Shown one piece after another: positions 43,058 through 54,394 of a stretch of DNA of 64,000 bases (positions are counted from its first letter, which is position 1; each line of letters opens with the position of its first letter). The notes under the pieces are model-generated. The model was not told the origin of the DNA, did not search any database, and worked only from the letters and a program-made list of their open reading frames with translations. This DNA comes from Prionace glauca (lineage: Eukaryota > Chordata > Chondrichthyes > Carcharhiniformes > Carcharhinidae). The translations under genes and the position numbers were made by a program. Where the stretch lies: the NCBI GenBank assembly GCA_037974335.1, contig CM075729.1:111148437-111212436 (forward strand). Direction: 5' to 3'.

Positions 43058-43342
43058 CCTCGGCAGCACAGTGGCAACAGTTTCCTCACAGCGCCAGGGA
43101 CGTGGGTTCAATTCCGGCCTTGGGTCACCCTCTGTGTGGAGTTTGCACATTATCCCCTGTGTCTGCATGGCTTTCCTTCAGGTGCTCTGCTTTCCTCCCA
43201 AAACCCAAAGATGAGAAGATTCGGTGAATTAGCTGTGCCAAATTGATCCTTGGTGTCAGGGGGGCGAGTAGGGTAAAGGTGTGGGGTTCTGAGTATAGAT
43301 CCGAGGTGGGATTGTTGTAGGTGCAGGCTCAATGGGCCAATT
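43058..43342 (+). mobile_element. tRNA-derived SINE
   Basis: Head GGCAGCACAGTGGCAACAGT, B box GGGTTCAATTCCGGCC, central TTTCCTCCCAAAACCC and a tail with GTGGGATTGTTGTAGGTGC. Confidence 0.8.
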
Positions 43343-43344
43343 GG

Positions 43345-43645
43345 TTCATTAACATCCTTTAGGGAAGGAGATCTGCCAGCCTTACCTGGTCTGGCCTACA
43401 TGTGACTCCAGAGTCACAGCAATATGGCTGCCTCTCAACTGCCTTCAGGCTACTGGGATGGGCAATAAATACTGTAAGAAGTCTCACAATACTAGATTAA
43501 ACTAGGTTTAAATAAAGCTTTAACCTGGTGTTGTGAGACTTCATACTGTGCTTACTGCAGTCCAATGCCAGCATCTCCACATCAATAAATATTGGCCAAC
43601 CAGTGATGCCCGTGTCCCACGAATGAATGAAAAATAAACATTTTA
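43345..43645 (+). mobile_element. SINE body ending in the LINE family B tail, split by a small PLE
   Basis: AAGGAGATCTGCCAGCCTTA and CTACATGTGACTCCAGAGTC are the body of the second SINE type. The end, GGGCAATAAATA...TGGCCAACCAGTGATGCCC and AATGAATGAAAAATAA, is the 3' tail of the LINEs at 28860 and 53890. Bases 43473-43582 are a PLE insertion. Confidence 0.65.
43473..43582. mobile_element. Minimal fold-back PLE insertion with target duplication
   Basis: Left arm TAAGAAGTCTCACAATACTA is the inverted form of the right arm (TGGTGTTGTGAGACTTCATA). The right end is the PLE terminus CCAATGCCAGCATCTCC. CAATAAATA is repeated on both sides (43463-43471 and 43583-43591). Confidence 0.8.
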
Positions 43646-44584
43646 GTTTTCACAATGAAAGCTAATGGGAAAACCATTGAATGGCCACCTTCTGTCCTGT
43701 ATCAATTCTGTGATTCAGTGGTAAACTTTCCGATCTGCCCACCACAAGAATCGGCACGAACAGGATGGGAAATTTGACCAACTATTTAAAGGTCGATTGA
43801 CCTCGTGTGGAAAGATCCAGTCTCAGGGCAGAGGCGACCGGAAAATCTCACCCTCAGTCTGGGTGATTTCTTGGGATCAAAAAAGTTTTTATTTGGGAAG
43901 AAATCTCTGGAACATCAGCATAACTTCTCAGCACAACAAGATTGCTGTTTGAATGTGGGACAATCTTAAATTTAAAATAGGTCATGGGGGCACAATGTAG
44001 TGGGTTAGCTCTGAGAAAATAAAATGTTGCTTAAGAGAAGGAACAAATTTGCAAAATATGTTGATACCTGGAATTGAGAAAGAATCAGAAACATTCACCT
44101 TGGATGTCGTTCAGTGAAATATATCAATTGGTGTTAATCTATGTTTCAGTGTAGCTGAGACTAATACATTGGCTGCTTTCTCTTTGAGATATTTGTGTTC
44201 ATGTTGATTAACTTAAGAGAAATATATTTGGTGGTCTGGCCATAACCCGTTGGACATTCAAAGGAGATCTCGAGACAAAAGATCCCCTTTGGTCTTTTGA
44301 GAAGAAAACAAAAGTCGGGAAGGTTTATCAGATGGAGCATTTGTGGTGTGATTTGCATGGCTTCACCAGGAAGAAAATACATTTATTGGGGACACCATTA
44401 TTTCGATCTCCTTTGACTAGTTTCAAATGATGTCTCTTTTGGAAGACCGTGCAAGTTCGAATGACGAAATTGATTGGCAGGATACATTGCACAATCTCCA
44501 CGGGGCTGAGAGATTTTGACAAATACAAAACAAGGATTTGTGGGAGGGTTTACCACAAAGCATGATGGGAGAAATCATCAAAGT
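43646..44584. other. Intergenic, nothing recognised
   Basis: No open frame or repeat similarity of note. Confidence 0.4.
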
Positions 44585-46400
44585 TTTCCTAACAGGAAAA
44601 CCAGTTCTGACCAGGATTCTTATCTCCTCATTTTACTGGTGTTCCGATCTAAGTCATGATGTGGGTATGCCGGCGTTGGACTGGCGTAAACACAGTAAAA
44701 AGTCTGACAACACCAGGTTTTAGTCCAACAGATTTATTTGATAATAGACTCACAAGCTTTCGGGGTTAGCCCCTTCATCAGGTGAATGGAGAGTTCTGGC
44801 CTCAGACAGAGCATATAAAGCACAGACAGTTTAGAGATTACTGATTAGAATGTGAATCCTTACACCTAACCTGCTGTTCAAAACCTGAAGTGGCTGACAA
44901 TGTGTGTGGAAGGAGCACTGATCACAGGTTAAAGAGATGTGTATTGTCTCGAGACAGTACAGTAAGTGAGGTTTTGCAAACCTAGGCAAGTCACGGGGGT
45001 TACAGATTGTGCGACATGAACCCAAGATCCCTGTTGAGACCGTCCTCATGTGTGCGGAACTTGGCTATCAGTCTCTGTTCAGCGACTCTGCGCTGTCGTG
45101 TGTCGTGAAGGCCGCCTTGGAGAATGCTTACCCGAAGGTCAGAGGCTGAATGCCCATGACCACTGAAGTGTTCGCCAACAGGAAGGGAACAGTCTTGCCT
45201 GGTGATTGTCGAGCGATGTTCATTCATCCGTTGTCGTAGCGTCTGACAACTACGATGTGGCGACGCTACGACAATGGAGGAATGAACATCGCTCGACAAT
45301 CACCAGGCAAGACTGTTCCCTTCCTGTTGGCGAACACTTCAGTGTTCATGGGCATTCAGTCTCTGACCTTCGGGTACGCATTCTCCAAGGCGGCCTTCAC
45401 GACACACGACAGCGCAGAGTCACTGAACAGAGACTGATAGCCACGTTCCACACACATGATGACGGTCTCAACAGGGATCTTGGGTTCATGTCGCACTATC
45501 TGTAACCCCCGTGACTTGCCTGGGTTTGCAAAACCTCACTTACTGTACTGTCTGGAGACAATACACATCTCTTTAACCTGTGATCAGTGCTCCTTCCACT
45601 CACATTATCAGCCACTTCAGGTCTTGAACAGCAGGTTAGGTGTAAGGATTCGCATTCTAATCAGTAATCTCTAAACTGTCTGTGCTTTATATGCTCTGTC
45701 TGAGGCCAGAACTCTCCATTCACCTGACGAAGGGGCTAACCCCGAAAGCTTGTGAGTATATTATCAAATAAATCGGTTGGACTAAAACCTGGTGTTGTCA
45801 GACTTTTTACTGTGTTCCAATCTAAAGCATACACAACCCGTTCAGACCAGTATTTCTATTTCCTCGCTTTGCCAGTACTTGATTCAGAGTATCGAACGGC
45901 AGGTCAGAATCAGTGTTCTTGTTTCCTGATTCAATGTATGTAAGATCAGTTCAGACCAATATTCGTATTTCCCTCTTTTGCTGGTTCAGTTAAAAAATTC
46001 AAGACAATTTGAGACTAGTAACCTTATTTCCCCATTTTACTGCTGTTCTATTTAAAGTATACAATACCAGTTCAGACCAGTATCCCCATTTCCCGATTTA
46101 CGGGTGTCCCATTTAAAGTACACAAGGCCAGATCAGACCAGTAATCTTGCTTCCCCATTTTACTGGTGTTCAAAGTATACAAGACCAGCCGACCAGTATT
46201 TCTATTGCCCCATTTTCCTGGGGTTCAATTTATAGTATACAAGACCGGTTCATACCAGTATTCTTACTTCTCATTTTACTTGTGTTCCATTTAAAGTATA
46301 CAAGACCAGCTCAGACCATTAATCTTGTCACCCCATTTTAATGGTGTTTGATTTAAAGTGTACAAGTCCAGTTCGGACAAATATTCTTGTTTCTGCGTTT
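44585..46400. repeat. ~64-bp minisatellite (TTTTACTGGTGTTCCATTTA), split by a PLE
   Basis: One copy at 44585-44652 and about nine at 45815-46400, with CAGACCAGTATTCTT and AAAGTATACAAGACCAG. The PLE at 44653-45814 interrupts the second copy. Confidence 0.85.
44653..45814. mobile_element. Fold-back pair of 5'-truncated Penelope-like elements
   Basis: 44653-45244 is a minus-strand PLE 3' part (GIY-YIG C-terminal end 45299-45000, then tail). 45247-45814 is a plus-strand 3' part with the same domain (45206-45505). The two meet inside the endonuclease region near 45245. An 11-bp flank, TTCCGATCTAA/TTCCAATCTAA (44642 and 45815), is a plausible target duplication because it differs from the surrounding repeat consensus. 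Confidence 0.9.
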
Positions 46401-46904
46401 TACTAGTTCTTCCTCCTGGGCCAATGAAGAGCATTTCAAGGTGACTTTGAACAGAAGATTACAGTAGGAATTGAAACACCAGTGTAAATATGCAGAAGTG
46501 TCGAGGCCTTGTGGTGCAGTGGAGACATCATTTGTTCAATGGCCTCACATCCTCTGATAAGGATCAGTGTCATATTTCCTTTTACGAGGAAGTTTCTTGG
46601 GCTGTTTTATTAAATGACAGGTGTTTAAATTGGTCTTTCACCAAATGAAATACAAACCAAATATCAGCAAAGGAAGGAAACCAAGGGGCAAGATTGGGGA
46701 AATTTACATTGTTAGTACTGGCAAAGAAAACATAGTGAATAAACTAATTTACAGAGAATGGACATTGGGGTGGGGGGTGGGGGGGGTTGGGGGGGGGGGG
46801 GTTGGAAGGTGCTGCTTAAGGAACCTGGGTGAGTTTCTGCAGTGCATTTGTCAACTATTAAACACTTGCTGAGGAATCCTCTCACTGTTCATCAGAACTG
46901 AATG
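46401..46904. other. Intergenic with a long G tract
   Basis: No gene. A run of G with few T (46768-46803) is a strong candidate for G-quadruplex formation or an unstable simple repeat. Confidence 0.5.
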
Positions 46905-48400
46905 TTTGTGGAAGGGATGACAGTTAGGGAGACTGCTTTGTCCGGGAGCTTCTCAAATGTTGTTGGAGCTGCACTTGTCCAGACAACTAGAGAGTATTCG
47001 ATCACGTTCCTGACTTATTCCTTGTAGATAGTGCACAAGCTTTCGGGAGTCAGGAGGTTGAATTGTTCACCTCTGATCTGCTCTGGTAGTGACAGTATTT
47101 ATATATCTCGTCCAGTTTTGTTTCTGATCAATGTTAACCCCCAGGATGTTGAGTAAATTATCCATTTTGGCCTCATCCAGAAGTCCCAGCATCACAGGTA
47201 CCAGTCTTCAGTCAATTCAGGGGATTCAGCGATGATAACGCAATTGAAGTTAAAGGGAGATGGTTACAGCCTCTTTGCTGGAGATGGTAATAGCCTGGCA
47301 CTTGTGTGGTGCCAATGTTAATTGCCACTTGTTAGCCCAAGACAGGATATTGTCCAAGCCTTGCTACATTCGAGCATGGAGTCGTGAATGGTACTGAGCA
47401 TTGTGCAGTCATCAGCGAACATCTCCACTTCTGACTTTAGGATGGAAGAGAGATCATTGGTGAAACAGCTGACGATGGCTGGCCCGAGGACACTATTCTG
47501 AGAAACTGATGTCCTAGAGCCGAAATGATCGACATACAACCATCACAACAATTTCTCTTTGTGCTAGGTATGACTCCAACCAACGGAAGGTTTTTCCCCA
47601 ATTTCCATTTACTCCAGTTTTGCTAAGGCTCCTTGATGTCACACTCTGTCAAATTCTGCCTTGATGCCAATGGCATTCTTACCTATCCCCTGGAGTTCAG
47701 CCCTTTTGTCCATGTCCTTGCTAAGTGCCACTTGATAGCACCATTTGTGACCTCCTCCCATCACTTTACTGATGATCAAGAGTGGATTGAAGTACTATTG
47801 CTGCAATATGTCAGGCCCAATAGCCTGTGCAGTATCCGGTGCCTTCATCCATTTCTTGATATTGTGTGGAGTGAACCAAAGACTGGCACCTGTGATGCTG
47901 GGGCTTCTGGAGGAGGCCAAGATAGACAATTTACTCAGCAACTCGGGCTGAAGATTGTTACAAACACTACAGCCTGATCTTTGGCACTGATGTACTGGAC
48001 TCCCCAGACATTGAGGGTGGGATATTTGTGGAGCCTCCTCCTTCAGTGAGTTGTTTAATTCTCCACCATCATTCATGCCTGGACATGGCAGGACTGCAGA
48101 CTTGGATCCAATCAGCTGGTTCTGGGAATCACTTAGTTCTGTCTATCCCTTGCTGCTTTTGCTGTTTAGCACACAAGTAGTTCTGTGTTGTAGCTTCATC
48201 AGGTTAACATCTCATTTACAGGTGTGCCTACTGCTGCTCCTGGCATGCCCTCCTTCACTCCTCATTGAACTAGGGATAATCCTCTGTTTAGTGGAAATTG
48301 TGGAATGGGGGATATGCCAGACCAGATTGTGGTTGAGTACAATTCTGGTGCTGCTGTTGGTCCACAGAACCTCATGGATGCCCAGTCTGGAGTTGCTAGA
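46905..48400 (-). mobile_element. Jockey-type LINE (family B), degraded
   Basis: Minus strand: ALDTAKAMGPD-like APDTAQAIGPD (about 47830), then RT motif B remnant TSVSQNSVLGPAIVSCFTND and motif C MFADDCTML (about 47430). Several frameshifts separate these blocks. It is the same family as 52204-53940, in the opposite orientation. Confidence 0.75.
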
Positions 48401-48404
48401 TCTT

Positions 48405-48535
48405 TACTGCTCATCTGGCAGTGCAGCACTCCTTCAATACCATCCCTCTGGCAATGCGGCACTCCCTCATAATGTTCTTCTGGCAGTGCCGCACTCCCTC
48501 AGTACAGCCCTTCTGGCAGTACCACACTCGTGGGA
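48405..48535. repeat. ~33-bp tandem repeat (TGGCAGTGCCGCACTCCCTC)
   Basis: Four imperfect copies with TCTGGCAGTGC at each start, between the LINE and the PLE. Confidence 0.75.
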
Positions 48536-48906
48536 GTTACAGATAGTGTGACATGAACCCACATGAGGACAGCCTCAGTAAGGATCTTAGGTTCATGTCA
48601 CACTAACCCCCACAACTTGCCTGGGCTTGCAAAATCTCACTAACTGTCCTGTCTGGAGACAATACACATCTCTTTAACCTGTACTTAACTCTCTCTTCAC
48701 TCACATTGTCTGTTCCTTTAAGACTTGATTACCTGTAAAGCCTCGCATTCCAACTATTATTCTGTAAATTATTTTTGCGTCTTTATTTGCCCTGTTTGTG
48801 AACTGAAATCCCACTCACCTGATGAAGGAGGGGCGCTCCGAAAGCTAATGGCTTGTGCTACCAAATAAACCTGTTGGACTTTAACATGGTGGTGTGAGAC
48901 TTCTTG
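48531..48906 (+). mobile_element. Older Penelope-like element 3' end with a short inverted left arm
   Basis: The right part follows the PLE order: THEDSLSKDLRFMSH-like end, tail, ACCTGATGAAGGAGGGGCGC, AAATAAACCTGTTGGACTTT. The left arm 48531-48561 (GTTACAGATAGTGTGACATG) is the inverse of the C-terminal/stop region at about 48586-48615, giving a fold-back start. Confidence 0.8.
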
Positions 48907-49014
48907 TTGTCATCTGAAACATTAACAACACACTGAAACCCGAGGCTTGTCCTGGGGAACACAGCACTCACTGCACACACCTACTCCATCTCTCAGTGAA
49001 AACAGTGAGTAAAC

Positions 49015-49141
49015 TGGGAGGTTCAGTGGCTGCCTCAGAGTGCCAGGGACCATGGGGTCAATTCTGGCATCAGGTCACTGTCTGCATGGCTTTCCTCCGG
49101 GTGCTCCGGTTACCTCCCATAATCCAAAGATGTGCAGGTTA
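49015..49141 (+). mobile_element. tRNA-derived SINE, cut by a LINE
   Basis: GTTCAGTGGCTGCCTCAGAG, GGGTCAATTCTGGCAT, CTCCGGTTACCTCCCATAAT, GATGTGCAGGTTA, then an abrupt change to LINE coding sequence. Confidence 0.75.
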
Positions 49142-50964
49142 GTTTTAAGGCATTTTACAGGTATGTCAAGAACAGAAGGTTGGTTAGGGCAAGATTAGGG
49201 CCAGTTACAGACAGTAGAGGGAAGTTGTGTGTGGAACCGGAGGAGATTGGAGAGGCATTGAACCAATATTTCTCTTCGGTGTTCACGCAAGGGGACATGA
49301 ATGTAGCTGAGGAGGACACTGGGGTGCAGGGGTGTAAAATAGATAGTATTGTAGTTGATACGGGGGATGTGCTGGATATTTTAGAGGGTTTGAAAATAGA
49401 TAAGTCCCCTGGTCTGGATGGGATTTACCCTAGGATTCTTTGGGAGGCAAGAGAGGTGATTGCGGAGCCTCTGGCTCTGATCTTCAGGTCGTCGTTGGTC
49501 TCTGGTATAGTACCGGAAGATTGGAGGACAGCAAATGTTGTCCCATTGTTTAAGAAGGGGAGAAGAGACTTCCCTGGGAATTATAGACCGGTGAGTCTTA
49601 CTTCTGTGGTGGGTAAGGTTTTGGAAAGGATTATTAGAGACAGGATTTATAGTTATTTGGAGAGTAATGAATTGATTAGAGACAGTCAGCATGGTTTTGT
49701 AACGGGTAGGTCATGCCTTACTAACCTTATCGAGTTCTTTGAGAAAGTGACCAAAGAGGTGGATAGGGGTAAGGCAGTTGATGTGGTGTATATGGATTTT
49801 GGCAAGGCATTTGATAAGGTTCACCATGGTAGGCTTCTGCAGAAAATGCAGATGTATGGGATTGGGGGTGATCTAGGTAATTGGATCAGGAATTGGCTAG
49901 CAGATAGGAGACAGAGGGTGGTGGTTGATGGTAAATATTCGTCATGGAGTTTGGTTACGAGTGGTGTGCCTCAGGGATCTGTTTTGGGGCCACTGCTGTT
50001 TGTAATTTTTATTAATGATCTGGATGAGGGTATAGTTGGGTGGATTAGTAAGTTTGCTGATGACACCAAAGTTGGAGGTGTGGTAGATTGTGAGGAAGGG
50101 TGTCATAGTTTGCAGGGTGACTAAGAAAGGTTGCAGAGCTGGGCTGTGAGGTGGCAGATGGAGTTTAATGTGGAGAAGTGTGAGGTAATTCATTTCGGTA
50201 GGAATAACAGATGTGTTGAGTATAGGGCTAACGGGAGGACTTTGAATAGTGTGGAGGAGCAGAGGGATCTAGGTGTATGTGTACATAGACCCCAGAAAGT
50301 TGGGAATCAAGTAGATAAGGTTGTTAAGAAGACATACGGTGTCTTGGCATTTGTTGGTAGGGGGATTGAATTTAGGAGTCGTAGCGTCATGATGCAACTG
50401 TACACAACTCTGGTGCGGCCGCACTTGGAGTTTTGTGTGCAGTTCTGGTCCCCACATTACAGGAAGGATGTAGAGGCTTTGGAGAGGGTGCAGAGGAGGT
50501 TTACCAGGATGTTGCCTGGTATGGAGGGGAGATCCAATGAGGAGAGACTGAGGGATTTGGGGTTGTTTTCGCTGGAAAGAAGGCGGCTAAGAGGGGACAT
50601 TATTGAAACATATAAGATGATTAGAGGTTTAGACAGGGTAGATAGTGATAGCCTTTTTCCTAGGATGGAGAAAGCTAGCATGAGGGGGCACGACTTTAAA
50701 TTAAGGGGGGGTAGTTATAGGACTGATGTCAGGGGTACGTTCTTTACCCAGAGGGTGGTGAGGGACTGGAATGCCCTGCCAGCTGCAGTTGTAAATGCGC
50801 CTAGTTTGGGGGCGTTTAAGAGATCTGTGGATAGGTTTATGGACGAAATGGGATTGGTTTAGATTAGTGGGTTAGTGTTGTTTTTTTTTTAAAAAGCTGG
50901 TCGGTGCAACATCGTGGGCCGAAGGGCCTGTTCTGCGCTGTAATGTTCTATGTTCTATGTTCTA
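49142..50964 (+). mobile_element. CR1-type LINE, 5'-truncated, one stop in ORF2
   Basis: A single frame from about 49143 to 50862, broken only by a TAA at 50122-50124 (where the family has Leu-Glu). The order is [29 protein letters not shown], motif [13 protein letters not shown], motif [15 protein letters not shown], motif [38 protein letters not shown]. The 3' UTR ends with TGTTCTA repeats at 50964, two bases from the end of the gene 3 TM exon (50966). The endonuclease domain is missing. It is well preserved, so a recent arrival. Confidence 0.93.
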
Positions 50965-51074
50965 CCTTTCTTCTTGTAGATGACAACAGCCACAATGATG
51001 AGAGCGATTAGCACGAGGACCCCGACCACAATCCCAACAGTAACAGCAACCTGGGAGCGAGACTTTGGTTCTGT

Positions 51075-51190
51075 TAGAGAGAGAATCAGAGAGACTGAGT
51101 GACTCAGGGAGTGGGAAAAGTGAGAATGAGAGAGAGAATGTGAGAGAGTGGGACAAAATGAGAGAGAGATAGAGAGAAAGAGAGAGGGCT
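51075..51190. repeat. GA-rich simple repeat beside the gene 3 TM exon
   Basis: Counterpart of 24808-25020, shorter. Confidence 0.8.
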
Positions 51191-51289
51191 AGCATCTCAG
51201 AGTGAGTGAAGGAGTGAATGAGAGATACAGAAAACTCAGACAGAGAGAATGAGAGAGTGAATCAGAGAGAGAGGGAGAATCAGGAAACA

Positions 51290-52203
51290 CAGGAAAAAGG
51301 ACACAGGAACCGTCCATCCGGCCCATCCAGTTGATCCTGGTATTTATGTTCCACTTGAGCCTCTTCCCATCATTCCTCATCTAATTCAACCATTTTAACT
51401 CTATTCCCATTCACTCATTTGCTTGTCTATCTTCCCCTTAAACTATGCAGTTCAGTTCAGCCACTCCCTGTGGCAGCGAGCTCCACATTCTCATCACTCT
51501 TTGGGTGAAGAGGTTTCTCATGAATTCCCCATTGGGTTTCTTGTATTGATGGCCACTGGAAAGGCTCTTCCCACAAGAAGGACACTCTCAATGTTTCTGT
51601 CTATAAAAAACCTTTCATAATTTTAAACTCCTCGATTAGATCAACTCTCAGCCTTCTGTTTTCCCGAGAGCAGAGACCCAGCCGGTTAATTCTTTCCTGA
51701 GATGTCCACGCACTCATTTCTGGAATCATCTCCGTAAATCTTCTCTGCACTCTCTCCCCTGACTCTATATCCTTTGTATCAAATGGTGATTGGAACTGCA
51801 CACGGTCTTTAAATGGGGTCTAACCAAGGTTTGGCAATAACATCCCTGCTTTACAATTCTATTCCTCCAGAAGTAAAACCTGGTTTTCGATTGTATTTTA
51901 TTTCCTAACCTGTAACTGTATGTTTACTGATTGGTGTATTTCTACACCAAGATCCTTTGTTTCTCAACCCTCCCTATTCATCGTTAACTGAAAAATACCT
52001 CACGTTTATCTGTGCTGAACTTCATTCACCAACTATTTGCTGAAGTTTATTCATGTCCTATTAATTTATTCCAGTTCTCCTCAATATCAAATAATTCCCC
52101 CAATTTGGTGTTATCCATAAATTAAGAAATGGTTTTTTTGATTCCAATATCCAAGTTATGGAGTGTAAGTTGTGAATAACAGTGATCCCAACACTGATCC
52201 TTG
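51290..52203 (-). mobile_element. CR1-type LINE, 3' part (split by LINE family B)
   Basis: On the minus strand ERVQRRFTEMIPEMSAWTSQ and LGLCSRENRRLRVDL are readable (51801-51601), then an RT remnant towards 52200. It continues at 53941-54330. The uninterrupted version is 1-775. Confidence 0.75.
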
Positions 52204-53940
52204 TGGAATGATGGAGGAGCCCAGCACATCAGTGCAGAAGATAAAGTCGAATTATTCACAGCAATCTTCAGCCTGAAGTGCCGAGTGGATGATCCATCTC
52301 AGCCTCCTCCAGTGGTCCCCAGCATCTCAGATACCAGTCTCCTGATAATTCGATTCGCTTCACGTGATATCAAGAAACAGTTGGAGGCACTGGATACTGC
52401 AAAGGCAATGGGACCTGATAACATTCCACCAATAGTACTGAAGACTTGTGCTCCAGAACTTGCCGCTCCCCAAGCCAAGCTCTTCAGTACAGTTACAACA
52501 CTGGCATCTACCCAACAATGTGGAAAATTGCCCAGGTATGGCCTGGACACAAAAAGCAGGACAAATCCAACCCAGCCAATTACTGCCCAGTCTACTATCG
52601 ATCACCAGTAAAGTGATGGAAGGGGTCATCGACAGTGTTATCATGCAGCATCTGCTCAGCAACGCCCAGTTTGGGTTTCACCAGGGTCACTCAGCTCCTG
52701 ACCTTATTACAGCCTCAGATCAAACATGGACAAAAGAGCTGAATTCCAGAGGTGAGATGAGAGTGACAGCCCCTGAAATCAAGGCCACATTTGACCGAGT
52801 GTGGACCAAGGAACCCGAGCAAAACTGGAATCAGAAGGGGCAAACTCTCCGCCGGTTGGAGTCAGACCTGGTACATTAGAAGATGGTTGTGGGTTTGGAG
52901 GATCAGTCATCTCAGCTCCACGACATCTCTGCAGGAGTTCCTCAGGGTAGTGTCCAAGGCCCAAAAATCTTCAGCTGCTTCACCAATGACCTGCCCTCCA
53001 CCAGAAAGTCGGAAGTGGGGATGTTCGCCGCTGATCACACAACATTCAGCACCATTCGTGTCTCCTCGAATACTGAAGCAGTCCTTGATGGCGGCGCGGG
53101 CTCGTTGGGCTGAAGGGCCTGTTTCCCAGGCTGTTTTTGTTCTTTGTTCAAATGCAACAAGATCTGGACAAGATCCAGGCTTGGGCTGACAAGTGGCAAA
53201 TAACATTCACCCCATACAAATGCTAGACAATTACCATCACCAATAAGAGACACTCTAACCATCTCCCCTTAACATTCAATGGTGTAACCATCACTGAATC
53301 CCCCACTGTCAACATCCTTGGGGGTGATCACCATTGACCAGAAACTCAACTGGTCTCACCACATAAACACAGTGGCTGCAGGACAGGTCAGAGGCTAGGA
53401 ATACTGTGGCAAATAATTCACTTCCTGACTCCCCAGAGCCAAAACACCACCAACAAAGCACAAGTCAGGAGTGTGATGGAATACTCCCCACTTGCCTGGA
53501 TGGGTGCAGCTCAGACAACACTCAAGAAGCTTGACACCATCCAGGATAATGCAGCCCACTTGATTGGCACCACATCTACAAACATTTAATCAGTCTACCA
53601 CCAACGCTCAGGAACAGCAGTGTGTACTATCTACAAGATGCACTGCAGCAATTCACTGAAGGTCCTTAGACATCACCTTCCAAACACACAATCACTTCCA
53701 TCTAGAAGGACAAGGCCAGCAGATAAATGGGAAAACCACCACCTGCTATTTCCCCTCCAAGTGACACACCATCCTGGCTTGGAAATATATCACTGTTCCT
53801 TCATGGTCACTGGGTCAAAACACTAGAATTCCCTCCCTTACAGCACTGTCACCACCACCTTCTCAAGGGCAATGAGGGATGGGCAATAAATGCTGGTCAG
53901 TCAGCGACACCCATGACCCATGAATGAATAAAAAACAAAA
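52204..53940 (+). mobile_element. Jockey-type LINE (family B), degraded
   Basis: Plus-strand blocks: ALDTAKAMGPDNIPPIVLKT (about 52386), ITSKVMEGVIDSVIMQHLLS, DAQFGFHQGHSAPDLITA-like NAQFGFHQGHSAPDLIT, motif B AGVPQGSVQGPKIFSC, a motif C position reading FAADHTTF instead of FADD, then SVMEYSPLAWMGAAQTTLKK. It ends GGGCAATAAATGCTGGTCAG and an A-rich tail. Several frameshifts. Motif C is altered, so the RT would be dead. Shared with unit 2 (28276-28885), absent from unit 1. Confidence 0.85.
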
Positions 53941-54330
53941 TTTCCATTTTGTCTCTCTGAATAACTCCCTTTACTCACTCTCTGTTTTCTGAGTCAAAGT
54001 CAGTGAGTGATCCATTTTGTCACTCACCCCCTAACTCCACTTGCTTTGACCTTGTCAATCAATCCATCACGAACCCCCTTTTCTATTACATTTTAAACAT
54101 TATATATTATATCTATTATATTATCATTGTCTATTCCCTTTGTTACATCATCAAAAAATCCACTGAGTAAAACAACATTTTCAATTTCAAAATCCATGCT
54201 GAGTATTCATTGTTATCGTATTTGATTTTAGATTTTCATGAATTGTCTCCAATCGAAGGAATTCCATTATTTTTCTGAATACTAATCTTAATCTGACTGA
54301 AGTAAACTTCCAGGATGCATTGGGTCCTGT
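53941..54330 (-). mobile_element. CR1-type LINE, 5' part
   Basis: Continuation of 51290-52203; equivalent to 400-775. Confidence 0.7.
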
Positions 54331-54394
54331 CCTACTGTAATATTTGATTCATTATTGTCACATGTATTGGTACACAGTGAAAAGTATTGTTCCT

